From: Boseongicola sp. H5
GTDB taxonomy: Bacteria; Pseudomonadota; Alphaproteobacteria; Rhodobacterales; Rhodobacteraceae
NCBI GenBank assembly: GCA_020622165.1
Contig: JACNMN010000009.1
Location: forward strand, 120,670-184,669
DNA length: 64,000 nt
Reading direction: 5' to 3'
Part shown: piece after piece, positions 53,276 to 62,686 of the stretch
Position numbering within the stretch: the first letter of the stretch is position 1
Layout of the letters: each line of letters opens with the position of its first letter
The notes under the pieces: model-generated
What the model saw: only the letters and a program-made list of their open reading frames with translations
Databases searched by the model: none
What the model was told of the DNA's origin: nothing
Program-made: the position numbers and the translations under genes

Positions 53276-54144
53276 TCGGCAGCAGCGCGCAGGCTCGGCA
53301 CGCCAGGCAACAACGGCACGCAGACCGGACGGCCGCTTTCGGGGTCGGTGAGGACGCGTGCCGCAAGGCTAAATACCTCGGCGAGGTTGCGTTCGGTAAA
53401 AACCTCCGACGGCGGGCCCTCGGCGTGGATCGCGCCATCCTTCATCATCACCATGCGGTCAGCGAAGGCGGCAGCCACGTTCAGCTCGTGCAACACGACG
53501 ACGAGAGTTCGCCCCTCTTCGCGGGAGATGCGCGTCAGCAGCCCCATAATCTCCACCTGGATACGAAGGTCGAGGAAGGTCGTCGGCTCGTCGAGCAGGA
53601 GGATCGGCGTGTTCTGCGCCAGCACCATCGCGATCCAACACCGTTGGCGCTGACCGCCCGAGAGTGACGCCACGGGCCGGTCCGCGAAGACGGCAACGTC
53701 CGCCGCCTTCATCGCCGCGGCCACGGCGCTCGCATCCTCTCGCGACCATTGGCGCAGGAGAGTCTGGTGCGGGAAACGTCCCTGCGCGACCAGTTCGCGC
53801 ACGCGCAGCCCCTCTGGCGCAACAGGCCCCTGCGGCAGCAACGCCATGCGCGTCGCCACCTCGCGCGTCGGCCTGCGGTGCACGGGTCTCCCTTCCAGCA
53901 GCACCTCACCCCTCGTAACGGGCAGCACGCGCGCCATAGCCTTCAGGAGCGTGGATTTACCGCACCCGTTCGGACCCACAATGGCAGTCAATGCGCCGTC
54001 GGGCACCTCAAGGTCGAGCCCCCGAACGACAGGCGGGCCGCCATAGCCTATGGACACGCCGCGGACGGCCAAACGCGGGGCGGCGATCTCACCATACGCC
54101 TTTTCATTGATTACCTGAATGCCGTCCCGGCACGCCTCCGACAT
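53272..54144 (-). CDS. iron-siderophore ABC transporter ATP-binding protein
   Basis: FecE/FepC-like ATPase, 290 residues. Walker A GPNGCGKSTLLKAM at about 58-71, Q-loop LLPQGPVAPEG, signature [20 protein letters not shown] and Walker B ILLLDEPTTFLD. It is the first gene of the minus-strand import operon and is divergent from the sucrase/ferredoxin-like gene across 242 bp. The N-terminal 25 residues are extra to the domain. Confidence 0.92.
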   Translation of the reverse strand: MSEACRDGIQVINEKAYGEIAAPRLAVRGVSIGYGGPPVVRGLDLEVPDGALTAIVGPNGCGKSTLLKAMARVLPVTRGEVLLEGRPVHRRPTREVATRMALLPQGPVAPEGLRVRELVAQGRFPHQTLLRQWSREDASAVAAAMKAADVAVFADRPVASLSGGQRQRCWIAMVLAQNTPILLLDEPTTFLDLRIQVEIMGLLTRISREEGRTLVVVLHELNVAAAFADRMVMMKDGAIHAEGPPSEVFTERNLAEVFSLAARVLTDPESGRPVCVPLLPGVPSLRAAAE

Positions 54145-54221
54145 ACGTCGCCTTCCTCATACGGATCGTGAATCGGTTGGCGACGGCTGACCAATCTTGT
54201 CGAACCTTCCATATCTGACTA

Positions 54222-54232
54222 CTTTAGTAAAG
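54222..54232. promoter_or_regulatory. dyad in the divergent iron-locus promoter
   Basis: CTTTA-G-TAAAG lies in the AT-rich centre of the intergenic region (54205-54245), between the ATPase and the sucrase/ferredoxin-like gene. It is a candidate operator for an iron regulator (Fur, RirA or Irr type), but it matches no consensus fully. Confidence 0.3.
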
Positions 54233-54386
54233 AATTATGAAAGGAAGAGATCATGATGGCACTACCCCGCTCGGGATCAACGGAGTGGCCCACATGAAAC
54301 AGCATGTAGTCATCGGGTCGGCCAAGCGTTGCGGCGCCGCCGCCCGGCACGGCCCGCTCAGATTCCGCGCGAGGTTTCGCTGAGAA

Positions 54387-55262
54387 ATGCCGCGCAGCTT
54401 CTGCACCGATCTGTCGCGCGCCGCTGGCGAACCGCTGGCTGGCACAGGGGCGCACCAGTCCCGCATTCTGTTGCTGCGCTGGCCCAAGGCCGGCTGGGAT
54501 CGGCGCATTTTCCAGGCGCCGGGGATGTCGGACGATCTCGCCGCCGCCATCGCCGACCTGAGGCAGGACGGGAGCGGCCGCCGCATCCAACTGATCGACC
54601 GTAAGGGAGAGGCGACCGGCCGGCACCGGCTCTTCCTCTATCCCGAACAACTGACCCGCGAGGTGGCGACCGAGGAACTGCCCGACGTGCTCCGTGCGCT
54701 CGACGTCGGCGACCTGTCGGGCTGGCAGGCGCAGGTGCGGCCCGTGATGCTTGCCTGTACGCACGGTGTGAAGGACCGATGCTGCGCAAAGTATGGCTTT
54801 GCGCTCTACAAAGCGCTTGAGCGCGCAGCGGATGGGCCGGAGGTCTGGGAGAGTACGCATCTCGGCGGGTGCCGCCTGTCTGCCGTCGCGCTCACCCTGC
54901 CCAACCTGCACAAGTACGGCCGTCTGTCGCCGGCCGACGCCGCTGCGCTTACGGCCGACGAGGCCGCCGGGAGGCCGTTCCTCCCGGCATGGCGCGGTCC
55001 TTCGCACCTGCCGCCCGAAGCCCAGGCCGCCGCCGTCGCAGCCGAAGCCGCGGCGCGGCGCATGGGCGGCATGGTGGCGGGCGATCCGAACGGCGCGGAC
55101 GGCGCATGGTCCGCGCCGGTGCGCCTGCCGGGGGGCACGACGACAGTCCACGTGGCTCTGGAACCGATAAAGACCCGCCGCCCCGGCACCTGCAACGACC
55201 TCGACGCCGGTGAGGTGGCACAGGCAGTCGGGTGGCAGGAGCGAGGAGCGGCGCTCAGATAG
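54387..55262 (+). CDS. sucrase/ferredoxin-like [2Fe-2S] thioredoxin-fold protein
   Basis: Suc_Fer-like protein, 291 residues. The ferredoxin-type cysteines are in MLACTHGVKDRCCAKYG (about 115-131), followed by WESTHLGGCRLSAVALTLP, the family's second motif. An N-terminal PRSFCTDLSRAAGEPL also fits. The start is bounded by an in-frame TGA two codons upstream; the RBS is weak. Its position in a siderophore locus suggests reductive iron release from ferric siderophores; this is inference. Confidence 0.85.
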   Translation: MPRSFCTDLSRAAGEPLAGTGAHQSRILLLRWPKAGWDRRIFQAPGMSDDLAAAIADLRQDGSGRRIQLIDRKGEATGRHRLFLYPEQLTREVATEELPDVLRALDVGDLSGWQAQVRPVMLACTHGVKDRCCAKYGFALYKALERAADGPEVWESTHLGGCRLSAVALTLPNLHKYGRLSPADAAALTADEAAGRPFLPAWRGPSHLPPEAQAAAVAAEAAARRMGGMVAGDPNGADGAWSAPVRLPGGTTTVHVALEPIKTRRPGTCNDLDAGEVAQAVGWQERGAALR

Positions 55263-56017
55263 AGCAATCGAACCGCAGCAGGTACGGATAACTATGACGT
55301 GCCGCCCAACTCAGCTGCGCATCTATAGAAACTTATCACTTCGATCACACAGCTTTCGTCAATTCGCGCCGCAACGAGCGCAGCCTCGGGCACCACACAC
55401 TCCGGCTTATGTCCAGGATCTGCGGACCTTCGCGCGCTTCACCAAGGCGCACCAACTCAGCGATCCTCGCGGCCGACTGGGGCTGAGCCGCGCCGGCAAC
55501 GCTGGGGCTGATGGCCGTCTCGCTCCTTCTGATCGCCCGCTTTCTGATCATGGAGGCGCGCAAAGCCGTCCCGTCCTTCGAGCTGGCGCTGTTCATGACG
55601 ACCACCTTCACGCCCGCGCAGGTGGTCCTGCCGGTGGGGGTGGGCGCCACGACGGGCAGCTACATGCGCGCTGGCTTCAGTGTCGGTCTGGGCGTCCTTG
55701 TACTCGGCGAGGCTCTTTCAACGGCGCTGATCATTGGTCTTGTGATGATCTACGCAGGCGTTGCCATCGTGACGGGGCATCTGAAGTGGCCAATCTGGAG
55801 GCTCAAAAAGGATACCGCTTCGTGAGTGAAAGAGTGATCCGGCGCGGGAACCTGACGATCGTTGCTGTCTGACAAATGGGCCAGTTGGACTCATTACCGA
55901 CCTCCGACGCGACGTGCTTGGGCGGCGGCAAGGCGGGCAGAGCGGGCATTCGCTGCACATGAGCCAAAGTCTGCTTTTTAGGGGATGAGTTTGGCGAGTG
56001 CCTCACTCGCGTCAGAT
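55263..56017. other. degraded region between iron locus and TetR gene
   Basis: About 750 bp with no intact gene apart from a membrane-protein fragment at 55511-55825. The flanks have no recognisable features. The composition is mixed, consistent with gene decay. Confidence 0.5.
55511..55825 (+). pseudogene. EamA/DMT transporter-like fragment
   Basis: Frame of 104 codons. The second half (SVGLGVLVLGEALSTALII, then IYAGVAIVTGHLK) resembles the last two helices of EamA-type transporters; the first half is a hydrophobic segment. An intact protein would be near 290 residues. It is probably the end of a truncated gene. The family call is tentative. Confidence 0.4.
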
Positions 56018-56641
56018 TCACTCGCAACGCTGTATTAACTGTAGCAAGGAGTCGATGTGGGAGTTCATGAGTGGCTCGACTGGAAAATGATCCTCGAGAT
56101 CGTCGAAGCTGGTGAACATCTCCCGAGAAAGGGAGAGCGTCACAATCGGTCCGAACAGCAGGTGAAAAAACGCTCTTCGGTCCACAGACTGAAACACGTC
56201 TCGCGCGACGCCGTCCTCAATCATGCGCCAGATAATCTCCTGCTGAGGACCGATGTAATCGGAATGGAATGACCGCGCGACATTGGGGAACGCACGCGAA
56301 ACCTCGGCGATCAACGGTGACATGCGCCCAACCTCTGAATTGATCGTCATCTCGTAGAGCACCCGGATTGCCTTTCGCAGGCGCGTTATAGGATCGAGCG
56401 CAAGGTCGTTCTCCAAAACGCGGAGATCATCCAGAGCAGGGGCATAGCCATGCGTCACACAGGAGATGAAGAGTTCATCCTTTCCGGTGAAGTGGTGATA
56501 GAGGCTCGCCTTCGTGATTTTGCACGCAGCGGCGACCTTGCTCATTGACGTGGCCGCAAACCCGTTTTCCAGAAACAGACCAGTGGAGATCCGCATGATC
56601 TCTTCGCGTCGCGTCTCGGTGGCCACAAAATCGCTTCCCAT
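56018..56641 (-). CDS. TetR/AcrR-family repressor
   Basis: Regulator of 207 residues from ATG 56641. HTH at about 8-58 (RREEIMRISTGLFLENGFAATS, then KVAAACKITKASLYHHFTGKDEL). The C-terminal domain is helical (ALDPITRLRKAIRVLYEM). It is divergent from an RND efflux operon and likely represses it. AAAGGGTCAAGA precedes the start. Upstream codons in the same frame run through the operator and are not used. Confidence 0.92.
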   Translation of the reverse strand: MGSDFVATETRREEIMRISTGLFLENGFAATSMSKVAAACKITKASLYHHFTGKDELFISCVTHGYAPALDDLRVLENDLALDPITRLRKAIRVLYEMTINSEVGRMSPLIAEVSRAFPNVARSFHSDYIGPQQEIIWRMIEDGVARDVFQSVDRRAFFHLLFGPIVTLSLSREMFTSFDDLEDHFPVEPLMNSHIDSLLQLIQRCE

Positions 56642-56664
56642 TCTTGACCCTTTCAAAAGCCCTT

Positions 56665-56699
56665 CTATCTCCCAACCGAACGGTCGGTTAGAAAGATAG
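56665..56699. promoter_or_regulatory. nested operator of the TetR regulator
   Basis: AACCGA-ACGG-TCGGTT (56674-56689) is a perfect dyad. It is enclosed by a second perfect dyad, CTATCT (56665-56670) and AGATAG (56694-56699). The site lies between the divergent tetR and RND genes, 13 bp before the RND adaptor start. Confidence 0.75.
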
Positions 56700-56711
56700 G
56701 AGCCAACCCAC

Positions 56712-57794
56712 ATGATGCAAGGTATTCGGATCGCTGGCGCAACCGCAGCCTTTGTCGGGATGTCCCTCGGTATTGCATTTGCGCAAGACACTAGCCCCGA
56801 GGAGGTCAGCGAAGCGAGCCCTCTTTTCGTCCGCACCATGATTGTCGGTGAAGCCGACCAGGTTCAGGAGAGGCAGTTTTTCGGCCGGATCGCCGCCTTG
56901 GAAACAGCGGAACTTTCGTTCGAGGTGCCGGGGTATCTTTCGGTTTTGGAGGCCCCGCGGGGCATAAGAATTGCCGAAGGTGAACGTCTTGCAGCGCTGG
57001 ATCTTGATCCCTTCGAGCGCGCGGTTGAAACTACAGAACTGACGTTGGCGCAGGCCGAACGTGACCTCGAGCGCCTTCAGACCCTGGCATCGCGGAACGT
57101 GTCGTCGGAGGTGCGCGCGCAGGACGCGGAGACCGCGCGCGATCTGGCAGAGGTTGCCCTTCGCGATGCCCGTGAGGCCTTGGCAGATGCGCAACTGATC
57201 GCGCCATTCGATGGCATTGTCGCAGATAGATTGGTGGCGACCTTCACCAATGTCACACCGGGCCAGCCGATCGTCAGGCTTCATAATATGTCCGAGACCC
57301 GCGTCGAGTTCGATTTGCCCGAACGCATCCTTGCGATGATCGGCGATCCGTCCTTGGTGGAGTTCAGCACAGTCCTTCCTGGGCAAGCTGATCCGGTCTC
57401 ACTGGCCTTTCGCGAAATCCAGGCGGAGACCGGCGCTGTCGGGCAGAGCTACACCATCTCCTTGGCGATTGAAGGCGTGGTGTCCGCTCTGGTTTTTCCC
57501 GGGAAAACAGTGACAGTCACGGCCCGTCTTCTTGAACAGACCGATGGTATCCCGGTGCCAGCGACCGCCGTTGTCACACAACCCAACGGCGACACAGCCG
57601 TCGTTGCGGTGGCCGAGGATAACGGAACGCTGCGATCCAACTTCACGCCGGTCGAGGTGCGGTCAGCAACCGGCGTGGACTTGGTCGTCACGGGTCTGGA
57701 GCCTGGTACCGAGATCGTTGAACTGGGTGGCCATCTCATCGGGCCGAACACCGAACTCGCCCGATACACCGGCCTGATCGTCGAAGGCAACTGA
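56712..57794 (+). CDS. RND efflux periplasmic adaptor (membrane fusion protein)
   Basis: Adaptor linking the RND pump to an outer-membrane channel, 360 residues. Signal peptide ends near IAFAQ. The biotinyl-lipoyl half-motifs (AALETAELSFEVPGYL, LIAPFDGIVADRLV) flank a coiled-coil hairpin (about 100-160, Leu/Ala/Glu/Arg-rich). No lipoprotein Cys. Two ATGs at 56712 and 56715. The pump gene follows 3 bp later. Confidence 0.92.
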   Translation: MMQGIRIAGATAAFVGMSLGIAFAQDTSPEEVSEASPLFVRTMIVGEADQVQERQFFGRIAALETAELSFEVPGYLSVLEAPRGIRIAEGERLAALDLDPFERAVETTELTLAQAERDLERLQTLASRNVSSEVRAQDAETARDLAEVALRDAREALADAQLIAPFDGIVADRLVATFTNVTPGQPIVRLHNMSETRVEFDLPERILAMIGDPSLVEFSTVLPGQADPVSLAFREIQAETGAVGQSYTISLAIEGVVSALVFPGKTVTVTARLLEQTDGIPVPATAVVTQPNGDTAVVAVAEDNGTLRSNFTPVEVRSATGVDLVVTGLEPGTEIVELGGHLIGPNTELARYTGLIVEGN

Positions 57795-57797
57795 CCC

Positions 57798-60700
57798 ATG
57801 CAAATCGCGCGTCTGGCCATCGAACAGCCTCTCTATACGTGGCTCTTGATCCTGTTCTGCCTATTTGGTGGTGCCGCCGGCTATCTCAGCGTTGGCAAGC
57901 TCGAGGACCCTGTTTTCACGCTCAAATCCGCGCTGGTCATCACGCCCTATCCAGGTGCTACGGCGGCCGAGGTGGCGGTTGAAGTGTCGGAAGTGCTGGA
58001 AGCGGAAATCCAACAGATGGATGAGATCGACTTCATCACATCCGCGAACACGCCAGGCCTGTCGATCATCGAAGTTACCATCCAGGATACCTATGACGGT
58101 ACCGAGTTGCCCCAGGTCTGGGACGATATGCGCGACCGGATCGCCGATGCGCTTCCCGCCTTGCCGGATGGCGCGTTGCCGCCTGTGGTCAACGACAGTT
58201 TCGGCGATGTGTACGGTTTGCTTTATGCCGTCACCGCACCGGGCTATTCGGATGCCGACGTTTGGGAAATCGGCACATTTCTGCGACGTGAACTTCTGGC
58301 GGTCGATGGCGTCGCAAACGCCGAAATCCTCGGCCTACCGGAGGAGGCAATCTTCGTCGAACCCTCCGGTGAAACGCTCACCAATTTGGGCGTGCCGCCC
58401 GACGTCATCATAGGCGCGGTCGCTTCTGCAAACACTATTGTGCCAACGGGCACGGCCGAAAACCTCGGTCGAGATCTGCGTGTGGATGCGCCTGCACTTG
58501 ACGACACGGTATCCGAGATCAGCGCGCTAACCTTTGGGTTTCAGGGCGAAGTCATCAACCTCACCGACGTCGCGGAGGTCTATCGCGGTCGCGTGGACGA
58601 CCCAGATCACATCATCCGTCATAACGGCCGGGAGGCATTCACAATCGGGGTCGCCGGCCTCACGTCCGAGAACATCGTGGCGGTCGGCCAGCGGGTGGAG
58701 GAGCGGCTGACCGAATTGGTGCCGCTTCTGCCAGCCGGTGTGACGCTGGAGCCGATCTACGAGCAGCACCGCGTTGTAGATACAGCCAACCAGGATTTTC
58801 TCGTAAGCCTTGCGATGTCGGTCGGCGTCGTGATCGGTGTGCTAGCACTCTTCATGGGCTGGCGTGCGGCGATCGTCGTGGGCGGCTCGCTTCTGCTAAC
58901 GGTCAGCTTCACGTTCTTCTTTATGAACATCTTCGACATCAAGGTCGAACGGATCAGCCTAGGAGCGCTGATCATCGCCATGGGGATACTCGTCGACAAT
59001 GCCATTGTGATCGCGGAAGGCATGCAGGTGCAGATGCGCCGCGGAAGAAAGGCCATTGATGCCGCGGCCGAGGTGGCGCGCCGCACGCAAATCCCACTTC
59101 TAGGGGCAACGATCATCGGGATAATGGCGTTTGCCGGGATCGGGCTCAGCCCGGACAGTTCCGGCGAATTCTTGTTCTCGCTTTTTGCAGTGATCGCGAT
59201 CTCGCTGACTTTGTCGTGGATCATCGCCGTGACGGTGACGCCACTTTTGGCCAGCTACTTTTTCCGGACGGATACGTCGGATACACCTGCAGACCCCTAC
59301 GATACCCTTTTCTTCCGTGCGTACGGCAAGCTGGTGCAGTTCAGCTTGCGCGTGCGATGGCTCGTCATCATTGGCCTAATCGGCGCCACGGTCGCTGGCG
59401 TGGGCTCTATGGGCGAGGTCAAACAGCAATTCTTCCCGCCTGCCACGACGCCGTTGGTTTACCTGAACTATCAGGGCGTTCAGGGCAGCGCGGTCGAAAG
59501 CGTCAGCCAAGACCTCGCCACGATTGAGGAGTGGCTGCTCGAGCAGGATGAGGTGACGGCCGTCACAACGACCATCGGGCGGAGCATGACGCGGTTTATG
59601 CTGACCTACACACCAGAGGATCCAAACCCGTCCTATGGCCAGATTGTCATTCGTGTGGCGGACCATACACAAATCCCGGGTCTCCGGGACGCGCTGACTG
59701 ACTACGCGAACAGGGCTGTCCCATGGGCTGAGACCCGGGTTCAGCAGATCATCTATGGGCCGCCCGTCGGCGCGGATGTCGAGGTCCGGCTCTCGGGCCC
59801 GGATTCGGATGTGCTACGCGAACTCGCGGCCGAAGCGCAACGGGTCTTCGAGACGGAGACTAACCTTCTGACCGTGGAGCGGGTCGACTGGCGTGAGCGC
59901 GAATTGGTGACACAACCCATCTACGCGACCGACCGCGCGCAGGCGCTTGGCATCTCACGTTCCGATGTGGCTCAGGCCGTGGCGCTGGCCACCGATGGAA
60001 TCCGCGCGGGCACCTTCCGCGAATATGATAGGCTCATCCCCATCGTGATCCGCACGCCGGAGGCTGAGCAAATGGGTGATGGCATCTTGCTCGATCAGCC
60101 GATCTTCGCGCCGAGCACGGGTGGTTACACGACGCTCGCTCAAGTGATTAATGGGTTTAACGTGATCTCACGCGACACCCTGATCCAGCGCCGCGACCGC
60201 GTGAATACGATCAGCGTCCAGGCCTTTACAGTGCCGAACGTCCTGCCACCTCAGGCCTTCGTGCAGGTGCGCGGCGCCATTGAGGCGATCGAGCTTCCGC
60301 CTGGTTACAGGTTCGAATGGGGTGGTGAGTTCGAAAGCGCCTCCACTGCACAGGCGAGCCTTGGCCGACAGATGCCGCTCGCCTTTGGTACGATGCTGCT
60401 GATCACCATCCTACTCTTCGGCAAGCTCCGTCAAACCGCGGTGATCTGGACTGTGGTTCCGATGGCCGTGACCGGCGTTGGCCTTGGCCTTCTCTATACC
60501 GGTTTGCCATTCAGCTTCACCGCACTGCTTGGGCTTCTGAGCCTCTCGGGCATGCTGATCAAAAACGCCATCGTCTTAGTCGAAGAAATAGACGCCCAAA
60601 AGGACGAAGAAGCTAAGACCCAATCTGAGGCAATCGTTGCCGCCTCGATCAGTCGTCTGCGACCCGTGACCTTAGCTGCGGCGACGACGATACTTGGCAT

Positions 60701-60947
60701 GGTGCCACTACTTTCGGACGCTTTCTTTGCCTCGATGGCCGTGGCGATCATGGCGGGGTTGGGCTTCGCCTCGATCCTCACGTTGATCGGTGTGCCTGCC
60801 CTCTACCACACCTACATGCGTCGTGAGCGTCGCGAGGAAAAACGCGCCAAGCAAGGGACGCGCAAGCACGGCATGCTGGTGCGCTTCTTCAGACGAAACG
60901 AGGCACCTTCAAACACGCCACAGCCGGCAAAGACTGCTGCGGAATAG
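57798..60947 (+). CDS. RND efflux pump inner-membrane transporter
   Basis: Proton-driven multidrug exporter of the AcrB type, 1049 residues. First helix LYTWLLILFCLFGGAAGYLS; porter domain; the central proton-relay helix with MGILVDNAIVIAEGMQ. A second porter repeat (about 560-860) and the C-terminal helices with SGMLIKNAIVLVEEI follow. The C-terminus is Lys/Arg-rich. No outer-membrane factor gene is nearby, so it must use a TolC made elsewhere. Confidence 0.95.
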   Translation: MQIARLAIEQPLYTWLLILFCLFGGAAGYLSVGKLEDPVFTLKSALVITPYPGATAAEVAVEVSEVLEAEIQQMDEIDFITSANTPGLSIIEVTIQDTYDGTELPQVWDDMRDRIADALPALPDGALPPVVNDSFGDVYGLLYAVTAPGYSDADVWEIGTFLRRELLAVDGVANAEILGLPEEAIFVEPSGETLTNLGVPPDVIIGAVASANTIVPTGTAENLGRDLRVDAPALDDTVSEISALTFGFQGEVINLTDVAEVYRGRVDDPDHIIRHNGREAFTIGVAGLTSENIVAVGQRVEERLTELVPLLPAGVTLEPIYEQHRVVDTANQDFLVSLAMSVGVVIGVLALFMGWRAAIVVGGSLLLTVSFTFFFMNIFDIKVERISLGALIIAMGILVDNAIVIAEGMQVQMRRGRKAIDAAAEVARRTQIPLLGATIIGIMAFAGIGLSPDSSGEFLFSLFAVIAISLTLSWIIAVTVTPLLASYFFRTDTSDTPADPYDTLFFRAYGKLVQFSLRVRWLVIIGLIGATVAGVGSMGEVKQQFFPPATTPLVYLNYQGVQGSAVESVSQDLATIEEWLLEQDEVTAVTTTIGRSMTRFMLTYTPEDPNPSYGQIVIRVADHTQIPGLRDALTDYANRAVPWAETRVQQIIYGPPVGADVEVRLSGPDSDVLRELAAEAQRVFETETNLLTVERVDWRERELVTQPIYATDRAQALGISRSDVAQAVALATDGIRAGTFREYDRLIPIVIRTPEAEQMGDGILLDQPIFAPSTGGYTTLAQVINGFNVISRDTLIQRRDRVNTISVQAFTVPNVLPPQAFVQVRGAIEAIELPPGYRFEWGGEFESASTAQASLGRQMPLAFGTMLLITILLFGKLRQTAVIWTVVPMAVTGVGLGLLYTGLPFSFTALLGLLSLSGMLIKNAIVLVEEIDAQKDEEAKTQSEAIVAASISRLRPVTLAAATTILGMVPLLSDAFFASMAVAIMAGLGFASILTLIGVPALYHTYMRRERREEKRAKQGTRKHGMLVRFFRRNEAPSNTPQPAKTAAE

Positions 60948-61003
60948 CTATCTCAAGCCCCAATTCTGCAGATTAAGAACTGAAAGTAGTGAGAGAGAGA
61001 AAC

Positions 61004-61099
61004 ATGAACGCAGTCTTCTTTGGATCCATCGGGAGTGTTGTCGAAACCTCCGAACCACAGCGAAAATCCTTCAACGACGCGTTCGCGGAGGCAGGCCTC
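61004..61099 (+). pseudogene. N-terminal remnant of a HAD-superfamily hydrolase
   Basis: The frame reads MNAVFFGSIGSVVETSEPQR, then KSFNDAFAEAGL, the opening of a HAD subfamily with GSIG in place of DxDG. After 32 residues similarity stops and the frame continues as unrelated residues to 61219. An intact protein would be about 220 residues. This marks a deletion junction between the RND genes and the DUF2461 gene. Confidence 0.55.
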
Positions 61100-61218
61100 A
61101 TGGCCTGCTTCCGGGCGTTGGTTCGCGGAGAAGTGCCTTTATGTGCAACGAACAAGACAGGAACCACCAACGCATCCAAGCCAGGGTGTGCAATGAAACA
61201 CAAGAACGGGGTCCGTTG

Positions 61219-61881
61219 ATGCCATTTTCTGAAGCAAGCTTTGGGTTCTTTTCAGACCTGTCGGAAAACAACGATCGCGACTGGTTCAATGCACACAAGA
61301 AGACGTTCAAAGCCGAGGTCGAGGCACCGTTCATTGACCTGCTAGAGGCGCTGAGCAACCGGCTGGAAGACTCACCTCGCCCCTTGACGGGCGGCAAGCA
61401 AACAACCTTCAGGCTGAACCGGGATGTCCGGTTCTCAGAGGATAAATCGCCATACAAAACCAATATGTCAGGTCTGCTGACGCCCACAGGGACCAAGTCC
61501 GAGATGGCTGGAATTGTCTATCTGCATTTGGAGGCAGATGGCGGATTTGCGGTGGCGGGTTTCTACAATCTGTCGCCAAAGCAGCTCGCGCCGATGCGCG
61601 ATGATATGATCGAACGCGCGGAGAAATTCGATCAGGTGTTGCAGGCGTTGGAGGCGTCCGGTCGTAATCTGGACCGCTCTATGTCGCTGTCTTCGATGCC
61701 GAAAGGTTTTACCGAACACGCAGACCATCGGCATGCAGATGTCATCAAACTAAAATCCCTGATGGTGCGTGAAGATCTGCCAACAGACCTATGGCTCAGT
61801 GGTGACGTGATCGACCGCGTTGAAGCATTGGCGCGGGACTGTATGCCGCTTCTTCGCTTCTCGGAACCGGCGCGCGACTAG
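61219..61881 (+). CDS. DUF2461 domain protein
   Basis: Conserved protein of 220 residues and unknown function. The family signature is visible: FFSDLSENNDRDWFNAHKK, RLNRDVRFSEDKSPYKTN and FYNLSPKQLAPMRD. The ATG at 61219 gives the usual family start. An in-frame ATG at 61141 would add 26 atypical residues. It has no evident operon partner. Confidence 0.88.
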   Translation: MPFSEASFGFFSDLSENNDRDWFNAHKKTFKAEVEAPFIDLLEALSNRLEDSPRPLTGGKQTTFRLNRDVRFSEDKSPYKTNMSGLLTPTGTKSEMAGIVYLHLEADGGFAVAGFYNLSPKQLAPMRDDMIERAEKFDQVLQALEASGRNLDRSMSLSSMPKGFTEHADHRHADVIKLKSLMVREDLPTDLWLSGDVIDRVEALARDCMPLLRFSEPARD

Positions 61882-61910
61882 GCTGTGTTGACCAAGGAAG
61901 GGTTGTTTCG

Positions 61911-62483
61911 ATGGATCGTGAGAAGTTCCAGAAAGTCGAAGTCACAAACGAAGAAGCGCTTTGGGAGTGGTTCGAAGAAAATCATGCTCAAGACGAAAGC
62001 ATCTGGCTCGTGACCTGGAAGGCTGCTTATTGGGACAAATACGTCAGCCGCGATCAAGTTCTCGACGCCCTGATCGCCTATGGGTGGATTGATGGGCGTC
62101 GCCTCAAGCTCGACGACCATAGAACAATGCAGCTTCTGTCGAAACGTAAACAGCAGGCGTGGGCGGCGTCCTATCAAGCGAGGGCCCGAAAGCTCATCGA
62201 ACAGGAGCGTATGACGCAACACGGGCGGGCCGCAATTGAACGGAGCAAGGCGTCCGGCAAGTGGGATGCGATGGCCCATGTCGACGCCCTTCATGAGCCT
62301 GAGGATTTGGTTGCCGAAATCACAAGCTGCCATGCAAATGCTTGGTGGAGCAAAGCTGCGCTGTCCTACCGTAGGAACGTTTTGAGGTGGATTGCTGGTG
62401 CGAAGAAGCAAGAGACTAGGATGAAACGCATCAAAATCGTTGCCGATCACGCCGGGCGTGGCGAGAAGGTGCCTCAATACTGA
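61911..62483 (+). CDS. YdeI/OmpD-associated family protein
   Basis: Cytoplasmic protein of 190 residues. Family landmarks are WEWFEENHAQDESIWLVTWK, the core YGWIDGRRLKLDDHRTMQLLS and WAASYQARARKLIEQERM. Function in the family is not settled. It lies 29 bp after the DUF2461 gene on the same strand. Base composition is lower in GC than the window average. Confidence 0.85.
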   Translation: MDREKFQKVEVTNEEALWEWFEENHAQDESIWLVTWKAAYWDKYVSRDQVLDALIAYGWIDGRRLKLDDHRTMQLLSKRKQQAWAASYQARARKLIEQERMTQHGRAAIERSKASGKWDAMAHVDALHEPEDLVAEITSCHANAWWSKAALSYRRNVLRWIAGAKKQETRMKRIKIVADHAGRGEKVPQY

Positions 62484-62686
62484 AGGTTTGAAATAATGTG
62501 CTTGCAGTTGCCAATCTGGTCATACCTCCTGAAATGTTGAACCACACCACACCTTCAATCTAACTGCAGCAGTCGGAAATTTGGGCGGAGAGCCGACTTG
62601 CGACCGCGCCGCATGCTATTCGGGAGATCTTATGACCGCATCGCCAGACTAAGCCGTCGCGCGCTTTGCCAGATCGAAGGGCCGCT

